Assembly (NCBI GenBank): GCA_963576735.1 | Contig: OY755177.1 | Coordinates: forward strand, 18,228,001 to 18,292,000 | Length of the DNA: 64,000 nucleotides | Source: Bedellia somnulentella | Taxonomy: Eukaryota; Arthropoda; Insecta; Lepidoptera; Bedelliidae | Direction: 5' to 3' | Shown: positions 50,823 to 61,312 of the stretch, piece by piece | How positions within the stretch are numbered: the first letter of the stretch is position 1 | How the letters are laid out: every line of letters starts with the position of its first letter | Notes under the pieces: generated by a model | Seen by the model: only the letters and a program-made list of their open reading frames with translations | Databases searched by the model: none | Told to the model about the DNA's origin: nothing | Position numbers and translations under genes: made by a program

Positions 50823-51399
50823 TTTTAATACTTATGTATTTCACGAATTCATTCCCCTGTGGTCATAAATTAATAAATATCATAGTGTTTCCACTTAATA
50901 ACAGTTCCTAACACGGCGTACAGAGTTTTGCTTAGCTAGAAATTTAAACTTTTACTCAAAGTTATGAAACCTGATATTTTTTATTCCCTATATTTTCGCT
51001 AATAGCTTTTCAGCTTGGTATTCGACATAGTATCGGAAAAATGTTTCACGAGAGATTATGCAATGAGCTAGGAAAATGTAACGAGCTAATGGTGTGAAAA
51101 ATAATTTATTATCCATATATTATCGACGATGTCAGTGGCCGAGTGAATAGAAGAAAGAGAGAAAGCAATATTTTTTACTCCGCACACATAAACAATATAG
51201 AATAACATAATTAAAATAATAGTTTTGCTAAATTGGGCCTACAATAAGTATTTTCGAATTTGTGCACATACACAAAATCAAAACTGATACTGTATAATAT
51301 GACCTCATATTTATTTATTATTATACTAGCCATAGTATTAAAGTTGTGAATTAATATTCTCAACTTCTAATCATTTGCCTTGTACAAAGCGAACATAGG
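50823..51399. other. AT-rich stretch without recognised features
   Basis: Nothing supported. Confidence 0.3.
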
Positions 51400-51441
51400 A
51401 TCAGTTGGAGTAGTGCTAATCTAACCTGATACTAAACAACA
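51400..51441 (-). mobile_element. Family B fragment, weak
   Basis: GGAGTAGTGCTAATCTAACC and TGATACTAAACAAC resemble the reversed 5' end. Confidence 0.3.
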
Positions 51442-51699
51442 TAAAACGTCAAAGTATAAAAAACCCCAAACAAATGTTATTCTTCTAATGAATTGAAGAA
51501 ACCTTATCAAATTGGGCTCAGCAATTTTCGGATGCTGGCTGTTAACCTAATTGAAGGCAGTCGTTTTCTTTAATGGTAATAAAATTGCGAGTATATTAAA
51601 AAGGCTTTCAATTTAACTCGCGAATACTATTTGTTAACTCAATTTTGATGTACCAATAAAATACTAATTTGTATTTTTTGTCTAGTACTAAATAACATA

Positions 51700-51975
51700 T
51701 ACATACATACATATACTCACGGCTATAAATCCCTAGAAAGGGTAGCCAGAGCTAAAGAATTAGAAATTCTTAAGCCACTTTTGGAAGTTGCGTGGGGTAG
51801 AGGTGGTAAAATAAAGGTTGTTGGACATCACCAATATCACTCGAATCGATCGACCCATATCGGTCTCCAACCGCATCGCCCAAAAATCCCCTTAAAAGCC
51901 CCGATACCGTTATTCGTCTCTTACGTCCACCCACCGAAAGAAATGGGGTAGTGCTATTCTGAGCCAACACTACAA
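51700..51975 (-). mobile_element. Family B copy with internal insertion
   Basis: From ACATACATATACTCACGGCT to GAGCCAACACTACAAAAC, with about 35 extra bases (CATCACTCGAATCGATCG and neighbours) in the GATGGGTCTCC region. Confidence 0.8.
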
Positions 51976-52745
51976 AACAACAGGGTAAAAAGAATTTAAT
52001 TTTAGAATATTATTCAGTTTTGTTCATGTTAATTGGACAGCTATTGCGCTCACTCTTATGTAAACCCATTGAGAGTGAAAGGGGTGGAAAAAAAGCGCGT
52101 GCATTAAAAATACACTAAATTTAGTTATATTAAAAACCTCTGTAATGTTTTAATGAAAAGTTAAACAGCAACATTTTAGGTATTTAAATTACTCGTAAAT
52201 TTATATATATAATGTGTTCACATGTATGTCATACTAGTGGAGTCCATACGGTTTTCATGACAGTATAGCATGTTGTAATATAATTTGTTTCATCATTTTG
52301 TCGTCAAAATGTCAAGTAGAAAATTTAAATACCTTGAACTATAATGTATATCTCTGATGTATAGATTTTCCAAGTCCTACCAATCTTATAAAACGGACTA
52401 TATAGAATTTGAAAACCCACCAAAATTAACCTATTTTTCAGGCGACGCCCTAAATAATATTATCCTTAAACAACCACTATTTAAATTTCTATAATTGCTG
52501 AATACTATCAAAAGGTTGCCAGAGGAGATTTATTCTAAGACAGCTATTTATACTTTCAGTCATTAATGTTATTTCTGTAACATGTTCTAATTATGAATGA
52601 GATAATATTGAATATATAGAAGCTAGGTAACATTTAACAAGGTTATTTTTGTTACCATATGATCTAAATAGTATGCTCACGACTTACAAAATTCCTGATT
52701 TCAGACCGTAATGCCTACTCTGACGCCACAAGTGCCATTACCTTA
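51976..52745. other. AT-rich stretch without recognised features
   Basis: Nothing supported. Confidence 0.3.
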
Positions 52746-52749
52746 AAAA

Positions 52750-53506
52750 ATAACACTATGAAAACTCAACTCAACAACATGGTTACATCTGACCTTTGTT
52801 TTCATAGTCACATTGTAAGAATATGTAAGGCTGCTTTTAAAATGTTAGGTTTTGTGCTTCGCACAGCACGCGGCTTTACGAATATAGAAGCAATAAAAGC
52901 TCTATATAATGCATTGGTTAGGAGTAAACTTGAATTTAACGCAGTTATTTGGGCTCCACATGAAACTAAATATAGTCTCATGGTGGAGAAAATACAAAAT
53001 AAATTCTTAAGATTTCTTTACTTTAAAATGTATAGGGTCTATCCCTATTACCCGCTTATGTATCCAACAAAATTTGTTTTAGGGATGGTTGGTTATAATA
53101 CATTACAAGTTAGAAGGGATTTAAATCTAATTTTATATTTATTGAAAGTTATGCGGGGTATCATTCCAAATTCTTTTATACTGGGTCAAATAAATTTGAA
53201 AGTGCCGAATGGAACGCTGAGACGACGACAGGGAAAAATTTTTGCCTTACCACAGTCGCGCACTAATTTATTGCAGCAGTGCCCTCTGGTCAGAGCACTA
53301 GTGGCTTTGCGGGAAATTGCAGAAGATGTGGATGTTTTTGCATGTCATCTGGGTGACTTCACAATCGTTGCCTTGAAATATCTATGTTACAATAAGTAAG
53401 AGAGTACCATAAATTTAATATGTTAAAATTTAATTTAAAATGTTATCGCATTAGGTTTATGCCTGTTATGATTATGTTTTTTGGAATAAATAAATAAATA
53501 AAAAAC
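52750..53506 (+). mobile_element. 5'-truncated LINE with reverse-transcriptase C-terminus
   Basis: Contains one open frame and ends in GGAATAAATAAATAAATAAA, a LINE-like A-rich tail. The upstream limit is not fixed by a target-site duplication. The family differs from the full-length LINE at 39271. Confidence 0.75.
52758..53399 (+). pseudogene. LINE ORF2 C-terminal fragment, 213 codons
   Basis: Residues from Asp-Leu-Cys-Phe-His-Ser-His onward match the region after the reverse-transcriptase catalytic core of Jockey-like LINEs: Leu-Gly-Phe-Val-Leu-Arg, Leu-Tyr-Asn-Ala-Leu-Val-Arg-Ser, Trp-Ala-Pro, Asn-Lys-Phe-Leu-Arg-Phe. The end is Cys-Tyr-Asn-Lys. The catalytic Tyr-Ala-Asp-Asp part and everything before it are absent, so it cannot work alone. 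The fragment has no stops, which suggests a fairly recent insertion. An upstream stop in frame shows that the ATG at 52758 is not a native start. Confidence 0.75.
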
Positions 53507-53518
53507 TGAAACTCAGAC

Positions 53519-53873
53519 TTTAGAATAGAATAGAATAACTCTTTATTGCACATCAAACACAAATTTACAAAAATAATAATATGATCAAACAGTTTACAGT
53601 GAGGTACAATTGGCGGTCTTATCACTAAAAGCAATCTCTTCCAGACAACCTTTGGAAGGTGAGATCGATAAATTAATTATTTGGGTAGATGCACAAAACA
53701 AGGCCAAAAAAAACATAAATATCTATTAAGCTTACTTAAAACTAACTTATTTAATTTAAATAACAATATAAATATTAAGTATACAAAATAATATAGATAT
53801 TTAACGAACTTATTCTTTATTTATTAGTAATAATCCCCACATGAGGTTTTCATCAACAAAAAGATTTAAATTA
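53519..53873 (-). mobile_element. Element D, long copy 3, with LINE-like (ATTCT)n 3' end
   Basis: Flanked by TGAAACTCAGAC at 53507-53518 and 53874-53885 (12 of 12). On the minus strand it starts with the D 5' end (TTTAAATCTTTTTGTTGATG, CTCATGTGGGGATTATTAC). It ends with GGTTGTCTGGAAGAGATTGC, AATAAAGAGTTATTC and (TATTC)n, a LINE-type 3' UTR I recall from Lepidoptera. So D is a retroposon with its own 5' end and a borrowed LINE 3' end. Confidence 0.75.
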
Positions 53874-53996
53874 TGAAACTCAGACGTTCATGCCGTATAT
53901 CCCCGAAGGGCTTACAGTGTACTCTGTCAAAACTAAGCCATGTGGGTTTCCTCACGATGTTTTCCCTCACCGTTAACAACCATGATAAATTATTGA
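53874..53996 (-). mobile_element. Family A SINE with large internal deletions
   Basis: GACGTTCATGCCGTATATCC, then directly CAGTGTACTCTGTCAAAAC and the conserved GTGGGTTTCCTCACGATG to CATGATAAATTA. Confidence 0.65.
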
Positions 53997-54628
53997 TTTT
54001 ATCAAAGTACTTATAATCTAATAAACTGACGTCAGAGATCTTCAGAAATTAATCTTTATATAAAGCACACAAAAAGGTGTTGAGAAGTTTAATTAAGTGC
54101 TGAAAAGTGTAAAACTACTTCAGAATATAAAACGTTTAACTGTATTTAAACAAAGCATTAAGCTCTCATGAATGGCAGCACGTTTTTAATTATAGCAACA
54201 AATTGAGGCTTAAAATAGAAGAATAATTTCGTTCTTAGACTACAAACTTTCTAGAGCTTTTGTTGAAAGGAAACTATTTTCAGTTTTCCCCGCTGCGGCA
54301 GAGAGCTTAAGTCTTACTTGACTTCATTACGAGAAATAAGTTGCAAATAAAAACCATAAAATCCTATGACTGAAACATAACTTAGCAGAGTCGAAATGGC
54401 TATATTATTATTTATGTGAGATATATGACTTTTTTAACTTAACTTTTTAGGTATGATTATGAAATAAATTTGAGCAGATAAATATTCAACAGTGAATAGC
54501 TGTGACTTACTTTAATTCTGTTTTTTTTTTGTTAATATTGAATAATATTACATTAAATTCATCTTACAAAATTTGATTCAAGCGAACATATTCCCATACC
54601 CTTAGGCTTCCATTGGAGTTTGCAAAAA
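53997..54628. other. AT-rich stretch without recognised features
   Basis: Nothing supported. Confidence 0.3.
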
Positions 54629-54712
54629 GCCCCAAAACGACAAAGTTGCTTTTTACGACACCAGCGAGCAGGAATGGGTTAGACCTATTTTATACCAACA
54701 CTACACAATATT
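54629..54712 (-). mobile_element. Family B remnant
   Basis: AAAAAGCCCCAAAACGAC, TTTTTACGACACCAGCGAG and ACCAACACTACACAATA. Confidence 0.5.
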
Positions 54713-54974
54713 GTATAGACAACAAAGTATACCACACATAATAAAGACAAGAAAAACATTCAAACTCTTCCACTCTAGTATTCCATAGTAATATTTTCAA
54801 ACCTACTTATTTCCCGTTGCGGTTTTTCACTGTGAAACCAGATACTGCTCTGTTCAAACAATGTAGCGAATAATTGGATCTTAGGTCGGTTTTTATTATG
54901 ACGGTAAGTTGAGATAGATTCAATTCATTCTGAGATACTTGAAGTAACAACAATAAAACTCATCGCAATTTCTG

Positions 54975-55252
54975 AAGAGGTTGTAGAGGTACTTGCAAAC
55001 ATTTGGTGACATTATTTAACCTGATGTTCTGAGTAGCCACGTTTGGCTTGGACATTGCATCCACGTGATAGGGGCAGGCCTATCGCCGTTTCGTCAGAAT
55101 ACACTGTGGCATGACTAAGTACACTCGCCTATGTGGGTTTTCTTACGATATTTTCCCTGATATTTAACAACCTAGTATTACTCAGTCAGATTGGTGAAGG
55201 CCTTCGCAGGTTTTGAACTTGCGTCTCTTTCAATGTGCTCTGCTCTACCCCA
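54975..55252 (-). mobile_element. Family A SINE, old copy
   Basis: GAAGAGGTTGTAGAGGTACT to GTGCTCTGCTCTACCCC. Many substitutions, but the order is complete. Confidence 0.7.
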
Positions 55253-55305
55253 CTTAAATTTTGTAACTCTTTTCATCGTAAATCTCAACATAAATGGACC
55301 ATAAT

Positions 55306-55532
55306 TAACTATGTGGTTAATTTATCATGGTTGTAAACGGTGAGAGAAAACATCGTAAAGAAACCCACATAACTGAATTGTACTTAGTCATGAGACAGTG
55401 TATTCATACAATTCGCGTGAGAACACTGAACATCTGGTGACGATGTCACGTGATGATTAGAAGTATTAGTAGTAGTTGGCAGCAGCCAACCCCTTCGAGG
55501 ATTTACGGCGTAAATGCTTGAGTCTAATAACA
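55306..55532 (+). mobile_element. Family A SINE, 5'-truncated
   Basis: TATGTGGTTAATTTATCATG to TTTACGGCGTAAATGCTTGA, with small deletions and a GTAGTAGTTGGCAGCAGCC expansion. Confidence 0.7.
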
Positions 55533-56712
55533 CACCTAGCTACACAAAAAAATTTTGTGACAAAATAAGCAAGCAGTTTCGAGGTGAGAAATGCGGTGTC
55601 GATTGTATCTATGTTTATAAATGTTCAATTATCCATTTATTAATACAATTTTGCCCCTATTCCACCTTTAATTGGTTTACAGCACGTTTACAGTATCACA
55701 TACACAAAGTAATATCAGTTAGGGCTGTGGTTATATTGAGTAGCTACGTGATGCAATAATAACAAATACATCTATAGAATAGATAAGAAAATATTTTATC
55801 GGACTTCACAAAATAAATATTTACAGAATTCCTGTACAAAAGCAAGAGTACAAATTGGCCATTCACTCAGAGAATGGCATTTATACAAAGCGGTAATAGA
55901 TAGAAATAGATCTAACTAATTATTTGATTACGTGAACTGTGCAAGTAAAACGATGGTACTCTTAATATCGGGCACCGGGGGGAAGGATACCTCAAACTGC
56001 ACGCATTAAAAAAATCACGATTTTGATCTGTAACTGTAATGTTTGAACATACACATTGAAATTTATTTTCTCTATTCAATTTCTCAACTCCCGTACAAAA
56101 AACCACTAAACTAATATTTATTTATTTTTTTGCAGTTAAAATTTTGCCTATTTTTGGTTAAAAAAATCACCGAACATTGTTTATCCATTACTGAAATACT
56201 GTGTATAGGCCACCAGCCCTTAAAGCGCATACATATTTGACGCACAAAATCGCTACCGCCACCGCATCGCCCCTATAACTAAGTCGCTATTCGCTCCAAC
56301 AAAACCGCACCAGACATAGAAAACTAGCTCTTGATAACGACACCTACAAACCGAATAGGTTACAAGCATTTATTTAAGTTGCCTAATAATAGGGTCGGTG
56401 ATAAGAGACCAGTTGGCCGTGGACCGAGAATGGTACAATTATCTACACAACACAACCACATTCGATTCTGTTAGTAACTACTTATAGACACTAGATAAAA
56501 CTTGTTGGAACAAGTTAGGGCTGCCATTTATGTTTGTATTTTTGCACGTTTGCGTTCGCGAATTATATTTTATCGAATTTTAAATATAGCTCAGTAGAGA
56601 TTTCTTAGAAGTCGTCTGACGACTTCTTTTTGTATTTCTTTTTGTGAGTATAGGAAAGTAGGAAGTACAAAGCGCCGTTTAGTTTAAGAGTATATCAAAT
56701 TATTTACAAAAT
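55533..56712. other. Stretch without recognised features
   Basis: A CpG-bearing patch (56230-56330) may contain a very old B remnant (CCGCATCGCCCCTATAACTA, AGTCGCTATTCGC). Nothing firmer is seen. Confidence 0.3.
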
Positions 56713-56836
56713 CGGCGATAGGTCGCCCCCTATCACGTGAGTACTCTGTCCAAACAAAACGTGGGCACTCTTAACACCAGGTGACAATGTATTAGTACCT
56801 CTGCCAACCCTTTCGGCGATATACGACGAAAACTTT
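56713..56836 (+). mobile_element. Family A SINE, 3' third
   Basis: CGGCGATAGGTCGCCCCCTA to TATACGACGAAAAC. Confidence 0.7.
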
Positions 56837-57196
56837 ATATCAAATTGAATTTAACCGAACCGGTACTAGGATATCAAAAACGGCTAGAGCTAAACTAGAG
56901 TTTCAAACAGAAATGAAAAAAAAAACTTTTGAAGTTAAGAGGCGATATTCCAATTATGAATCCACACACCAGTGTATTTTTTCTAAAGTCATATGTATAG
57001 TAAGTTGTTGTTCTATTCTCTGTTATATGTATTCTGGTACTCAACACTGAATTTAAACTAATAACATAAGTATATCACTAAACTTAGCCGGTTTTATAAC
57101 TTTATTCCTAGCGACATAGTAATGTATCGCTTTCGTATAACCGCTATGTAATGGTATATAATTATATCCCTAGCGATGACCGGATTGATGATAGCA
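56837..57196. other. Stretch without recognised features
   Basis: Nothing supported. Confidence 0.3.
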
Positions 57197-57470
57197 AATT
57201 GGTGAAAGAGATCTGTAGAGCTCGTGGGGAAGGTAATGTTAGTAGAGGATGAACTCAGAAGATACACCTAGACCAAATAGAGGGCGGGCTCAAAAACGCA
57301 AGCGTCCGAAGTATAATGAATAAAATAGATAAAATAGCATGTATGAAAATATTATTGGATGTAAACGAAGCTAGAGAGATTTTCCAGGATTGTACAAAGT
57401 GGTGATCGATAGTCTCTGCCTACCCCAATGGGAAATAATGGCGTGAGTATATGTGTGTATGTGTAACCAA
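57197..57470 (+). mobile_element. Family E LINE 3' end
   Basis: GGGGAAGGTAATGTTAGTAG, CAAATAGAGGGCGGGCTC, GCGTCCGAAGTATAATGAAT and CCCAATGGGAAATAATGGCG with (TGTG/TATG) tail. Frame broken by stops. Confidence 0.7.
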
Positions 57471-57783
57471 ATATCTCACTTCGACATTACATAAATAAAA
57501 AAAATTACATACTTAACTAATTATTTGACTATTAAAGTAGTAAAGCATGTTTTCCTGTTTAAAGTATATAAAAATAAAGTATTATAGACTTCCTGACAAG
57601 ATCTACCACGGAACGCATGCCAGGGTCATGTTTAGCGTTCTTCGTTGTCAGTAGAGAAAAAGATTGCCATAAGGAGACAATTTTAAACATAACATATGAA
57701 ATGTTAGAACGTGATTTATGCAAAAAGTACTTAAAAGTAAATATTACTTATTATAATATTATATAACACCTTATCTTCTTCTA
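57471..57783. other. AT-rich stretch without recognised features
   Basis: Nothing supported. Confidence 0.3.
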
Positions 57784-57902
57784 TCTATACTTATAATAAA
57801 TCTGTAGAGAGGTCAATTCTGTACATGAAATATATTTTCAAAATAACTATCAGGTGATGATTAGGGATCGATACTGATGCTAAAAATGCAATCAGTAAAA
57901 TT

Positions 57903-57956
<54 letters not shown>

Positions 57957-58774
57957 GGTTTGTATGTTCCTTATGGAAACAAAAACTACTCGACGGATTC
58001 TAACGAAACTTGGTACAATTATTCTTCATACTCCTGCGCAGGTTTTTGTATACTTTCCAGCAGAGAAGTAAAGGGGAATTTAGGGAAATTTTGGGAAAAC
58101 GGGAGAAGTTACTCCATTTTTTAAGCTTCCGTCGCGTGTGCAGCCTTAATGGTTAAACTTACATAGAAATCATGTATGACGGAAATATTCTTCATAAAAT
58201 TATCTAAAAAAAAATTTACAACAGTTCATGCCTATCTTTTACGGTTGACTCACAATAACACGTGTAATTCCTGATAGCTTAGCAGTTCGGAACATTCTGA
58301 TTATATTTGTTTACTCTTACGTTTGTAAACCTCTCACTCATCCCTAATTTAAAAAAGGTAACATTATTACCTATTCAATAAAAAAAGAATCATAGACATC
58401 GGTAGAGAAACACCGAAATTATACATGAAATAAACCATCGCGCCCGTGACCAAAACCAAATCTTTACTAATTTACATATAACATACTAGATGGCGCCAGT
58501 AGTTGCATCCTACATTACGTAATGATTTATTTTTTAGATTGTTATAAATACTTCATAGCGTTTTATTCCAAAATTTGCTATTAAACGGAAATACTGAACC
58601 GTTCATTAAAGCGCATTCAAAATCACCAAACTACACTGTTTAGGGAGTGCTATAAATTTAATAAATTGAAAACATTGCGCTGAATTTCACAATGCTTGAG
58701 CAGTGACTGAAGAAAGAAACCTCAGATATTTAAAAAAACAACGCTACCCGTGCGAAGCTGGGACGGTCCACTAG
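57784..58774 (+). mobile_element. Helitron-like element G, copy 2
   Basis: Starts TCTATACTTATAATAAATCT after an A and ends GCTGGGACGGTCCACTAG before a T. It contains a (TCTG)n microsatellite (57906-57956). The ends are Helitron-type (TC...CTAG, no inverted repeats). No rolling-circle replicase or helicase is encoded, so it is non-autonomous. Confidence 0.75.
57903..57956 (+). repeat. (TCTG)n microsatellite in G copy 2
   Basis: About 13 units. The overlapping 64-codon frame is an artefact of the repeat. Confidence 0.9.
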
Positions 58775-58889
58775 TACTTATAATAAATCTGTAGAGAGGT
58801 CAATTCTGTACATGAAATATATTTTCAAAATAACTATCAGGTGGAGATTGGGGATCGATACTGATGCCAAAAATGCAATCAGTAAAATT

Positions 58890-58931
<42 letters not shown>

Positions 58932-59749
58932 GGTTTGTATGTTCCTTATGGAAACAAAAACTACTCGACGGATTTTAACGAAACTTGGTACAATTATTCT
59001 TCATACTCCTGCGCAGGTTTTTGTATACTTTTCAGCAGAGAAGTAAAGGGGAATTTTGGGAAATTCGGGGAAAACGGGAGAAGTTACTCCATTTTTTAAG
59101 CTTCCGTCGCGTGTGCAGCTTTAATGGTTAAACTTACATAGAAATCATGGGTGGCGTAAATATTCTTCATAAAATTATCTAAAAAAAAATCCTCAACAGT
59201 ATATGTCTATCTTTTATGGTTGACTCACAATAACACGTGTAATTCCTGATAGCTTAGCAGTTCGGAACATCCTGATTATATTTGTTTACTCTTACGTTTG
59301 TAAACCTCTCATTCATCCCTAATTTAAATAAGGTAACATTATTACCTATTCAATAAAAAAAGAATCATAGAAATTGGTAGACAAACACTGAAATTATACA
59401 TAAAATAAGCCATCGCGCCCGTGATCGAAACCAAATCTTTACTAATTTACATATAACATACTAGATGGCGCCAGTAGTTGCATCCTACATAACGTAATGA
59501 TTTATTTTTTAGATTGTTATAAATACTTCATGGCGTTTTATTCCAAAATTTGCAATTAAACGGAAATACTGAACCGTTCATTAAAGCGCAATCAAAATCA
59601 CCAAACTACACTGTTAAGGGAGTGCTATAAATTTAATAAATTAAAAACATTACGCTGAATTTCACAATGCTTGAGCAGTGACTGAAGAAACAAACCTCAG
59701 ATATTTAAAAAAACAACGCTACCCGTGCGAAGCTGGGACGATCCACTAG
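58775..59749 (+). mobile_element. Helitron-like element G, copy 3, head-to-tail with copy 2
   Basis: Begins directly after the CTAG of copy 2 with TACTTATAATAAATCTGTAG, lacking only the TCTA start, and ends GCTGGGACGATCCACTAG before T. It is nearly identical to copy 2 over its length, with fewer TCTG units (about 10). Confidence 0.75.
58892..58932 (+). repeat. (TCTG)n microsatellite in G copy 3
   Basis: About 10 units, at the same place as in copy 2. Confidence 0.9.
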
Positions 59750-60341
59750 TAATAAATATTACTTATAGTTTTGGGCTTCAATAATACGTATTTCTTCTGT
59801 GCTGACTACCTTTTTCCACCTCTCAGAGTTCATTCAAACCTGTAAAGCCTCCGTCAATACACTTCCGCATCCGCCAAAATTAAAAATAAAGGCAGTTTGT
59901 TGTATTCAGGAACATCAGCCTGCTAAACACGATCTTAATATTCATGAAAACAGTAGGTTAATTTACATAATATTCGCCTCGTAAATTAAACGATAGCTGT
60001 TCATTTTTGGGACATCATATATGCCGGTATGATAGGTGGTCTATATACCTTATAAAATTACACTTTTACATCTATATTACAGTTATAATTGTATATCTAA
60101 TAATATATTTAATATATCTTCACATATTACTCATTTTTGAGGGCCGATTATTACGGACTTATAAACATATAAGGAACCATTATAATTGCTCGATAAGTTC
60201 ATAGAATTTAAAGTGTATAACATTACATGTTAACAATATGGTTGCAACTTTCCAAAACTTCTTTTTTTTCTCAAAAATGATAAACTGAGTTGGTGCAATA
60301 ATAAATAAATATGAATTATAAATATTAACGACAAATATTTA
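59750..60341. other. AT-rich stretch without recognised features
   Basis: The open frames of 61 and 65 codons here are compositional. Confidence 0.3.
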
Positions 60342-60782
60342 TAATGCTGTGTAGTGTCGGCTTAGAAAAGTACTAACATACTCGTATTACTCCCCGCGGG
60401 TGTCGTAAGACGCTACTAAAGGCAGAAACTGCGTTACGCGTGTGCGCGTCGCGGGGTCAGATTACGACCACTATCAGTAGACCTCACACGCCGCGTCCAC
60501 GCGTGTTTAGAAGAGCAGTCAGTTTACATTGGTCAGTGCCTAATCTGCTATGAAGCGGCCAGCGTAATCTGAACCGACTCGCGTGTGCACACGCGTAACG
60601 CAGTTTCTGCCCTTAGGGTTTTGGGGCTGTCCAGTTCTCTCTAGTTTTGGCAGTGTTTCTGCAGACCCCTTACTACATTATTTAACAATATTACCGACTT
60701 CTAAAAGTGTGTGAGACATTCCTATTCATAAAGCTTTGGCTACCCGTTTTGAGCCGAGTTTTGTAGCTATATGTATGTAAAT
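60342..60782 (+). mobile_element. Family B copy split by a GC-rich MITE
   Basis: The left part (60342-60420) runs from GCTGTGTAGTGTCGGC to GTAAGACGCTACTAAA. The right part (60612-60782) runs from CTTAGGGTTTTGGGGC to TAGCTATATGTATGTA. Diverged. Confidence 0.75.
60421..60611. mobile_element. GC-rich MITE with 25-bp perfect terminal inverted repeats
   Basis: Left end GGCAGAAACTGCGTTACGCG (60421 on) and right end CGCGTAACGCAGTTTCTGCC (to 60611) pair perfectly over 25 bases. Pairing resumes inward at GGTCAGATTACG / CGTAATCTGAACC. The duplication at the junction appears to be TWA or TTAA-like but is blurred by B divergence. CpG and GC content far exceed the surroundings, and no protein is encoded. 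Confidence 0.8.
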
Positions 60783-60794
60783 TTATACTGATTT

Positions 60795-61190
60795 GCCAGA
60801 ATGTATGAGTAATAAAACAGCATGTATGAGAAGATTTATAGATGTAAACGAAGCTAGAGAGGTTCAAAAAGTCAAAAAGTTTATTTTTTAAAATTAAGTT
60901 AAAAACTAACATTTTTTGAACGTATTTTTTTTTTAATTTATCATTAATCCGTTACTTCGGAAGGTGTTCGTAAAGAGAAGAAGCAACAAATAAACTCTTT
61001 ACATTCACATTTTTTCATTTTTTTCAAAATATGGTTTGTACAATTTGACATAATTAAACTAAATTGTCGATCACAAAAACCAATCACATAACGTAAGAAG
61101 ACTGACGTTTGTCAGGATCGTACTAAGTGGCGATCGATAGTCTCTGCCTACCCCAATTGGAACTAATGGCGTATAATAATATACTATGTA
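60795..61190 (+). mobile_element. Family E LINE 3' fragment split by a 240-base insertion
   Basis: The first part (60795-60866) encodes Arg...Asp-Val-Asn-Glu-Ala-Arg-Glu-Val. The second part (61105-61190) resumes with TTTGTCAGGATCGTACTAAG, GGCGATCGATAGTCTCTGCC and the TATG tail. The AT-rich block between (60867-61104) begins CAAAAAGTCAAAAAG, is not part of E and is unclassified. Confidence 0.6.
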
Positions 61191-61205
61191 TGTAAATAAT
61201 TCTTA

Positions 61206-61312
61206 AAACCTTTTTAGCTTCGTTTACATCTATACTAATAACACATATATGTTGACAGGATCTGACAAAGTGGTGATCGATAGATTCTGCCTGCCCCAAT
61301 ATGTACTAATTG
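61206..61312. mobile_element. Two small family E fragments in opposite orientation
   Basis: 61206-61236 (minus): CCTTTTTAGCTTCGTTTACA. 61250-61312 (plus): ACAGGATCTGACAAAGTGG and GATCGATAGATTCTGCCTG. Confidence 0.45.

Noticed and set aside
57877..58071. Frames of 60-95 codons over the TCTG tracts (also 58812-59099)
   Set aside because: Four-base repeats stay open in several frames and give Val-Cys-Leu-Ser repeats. Not genes.
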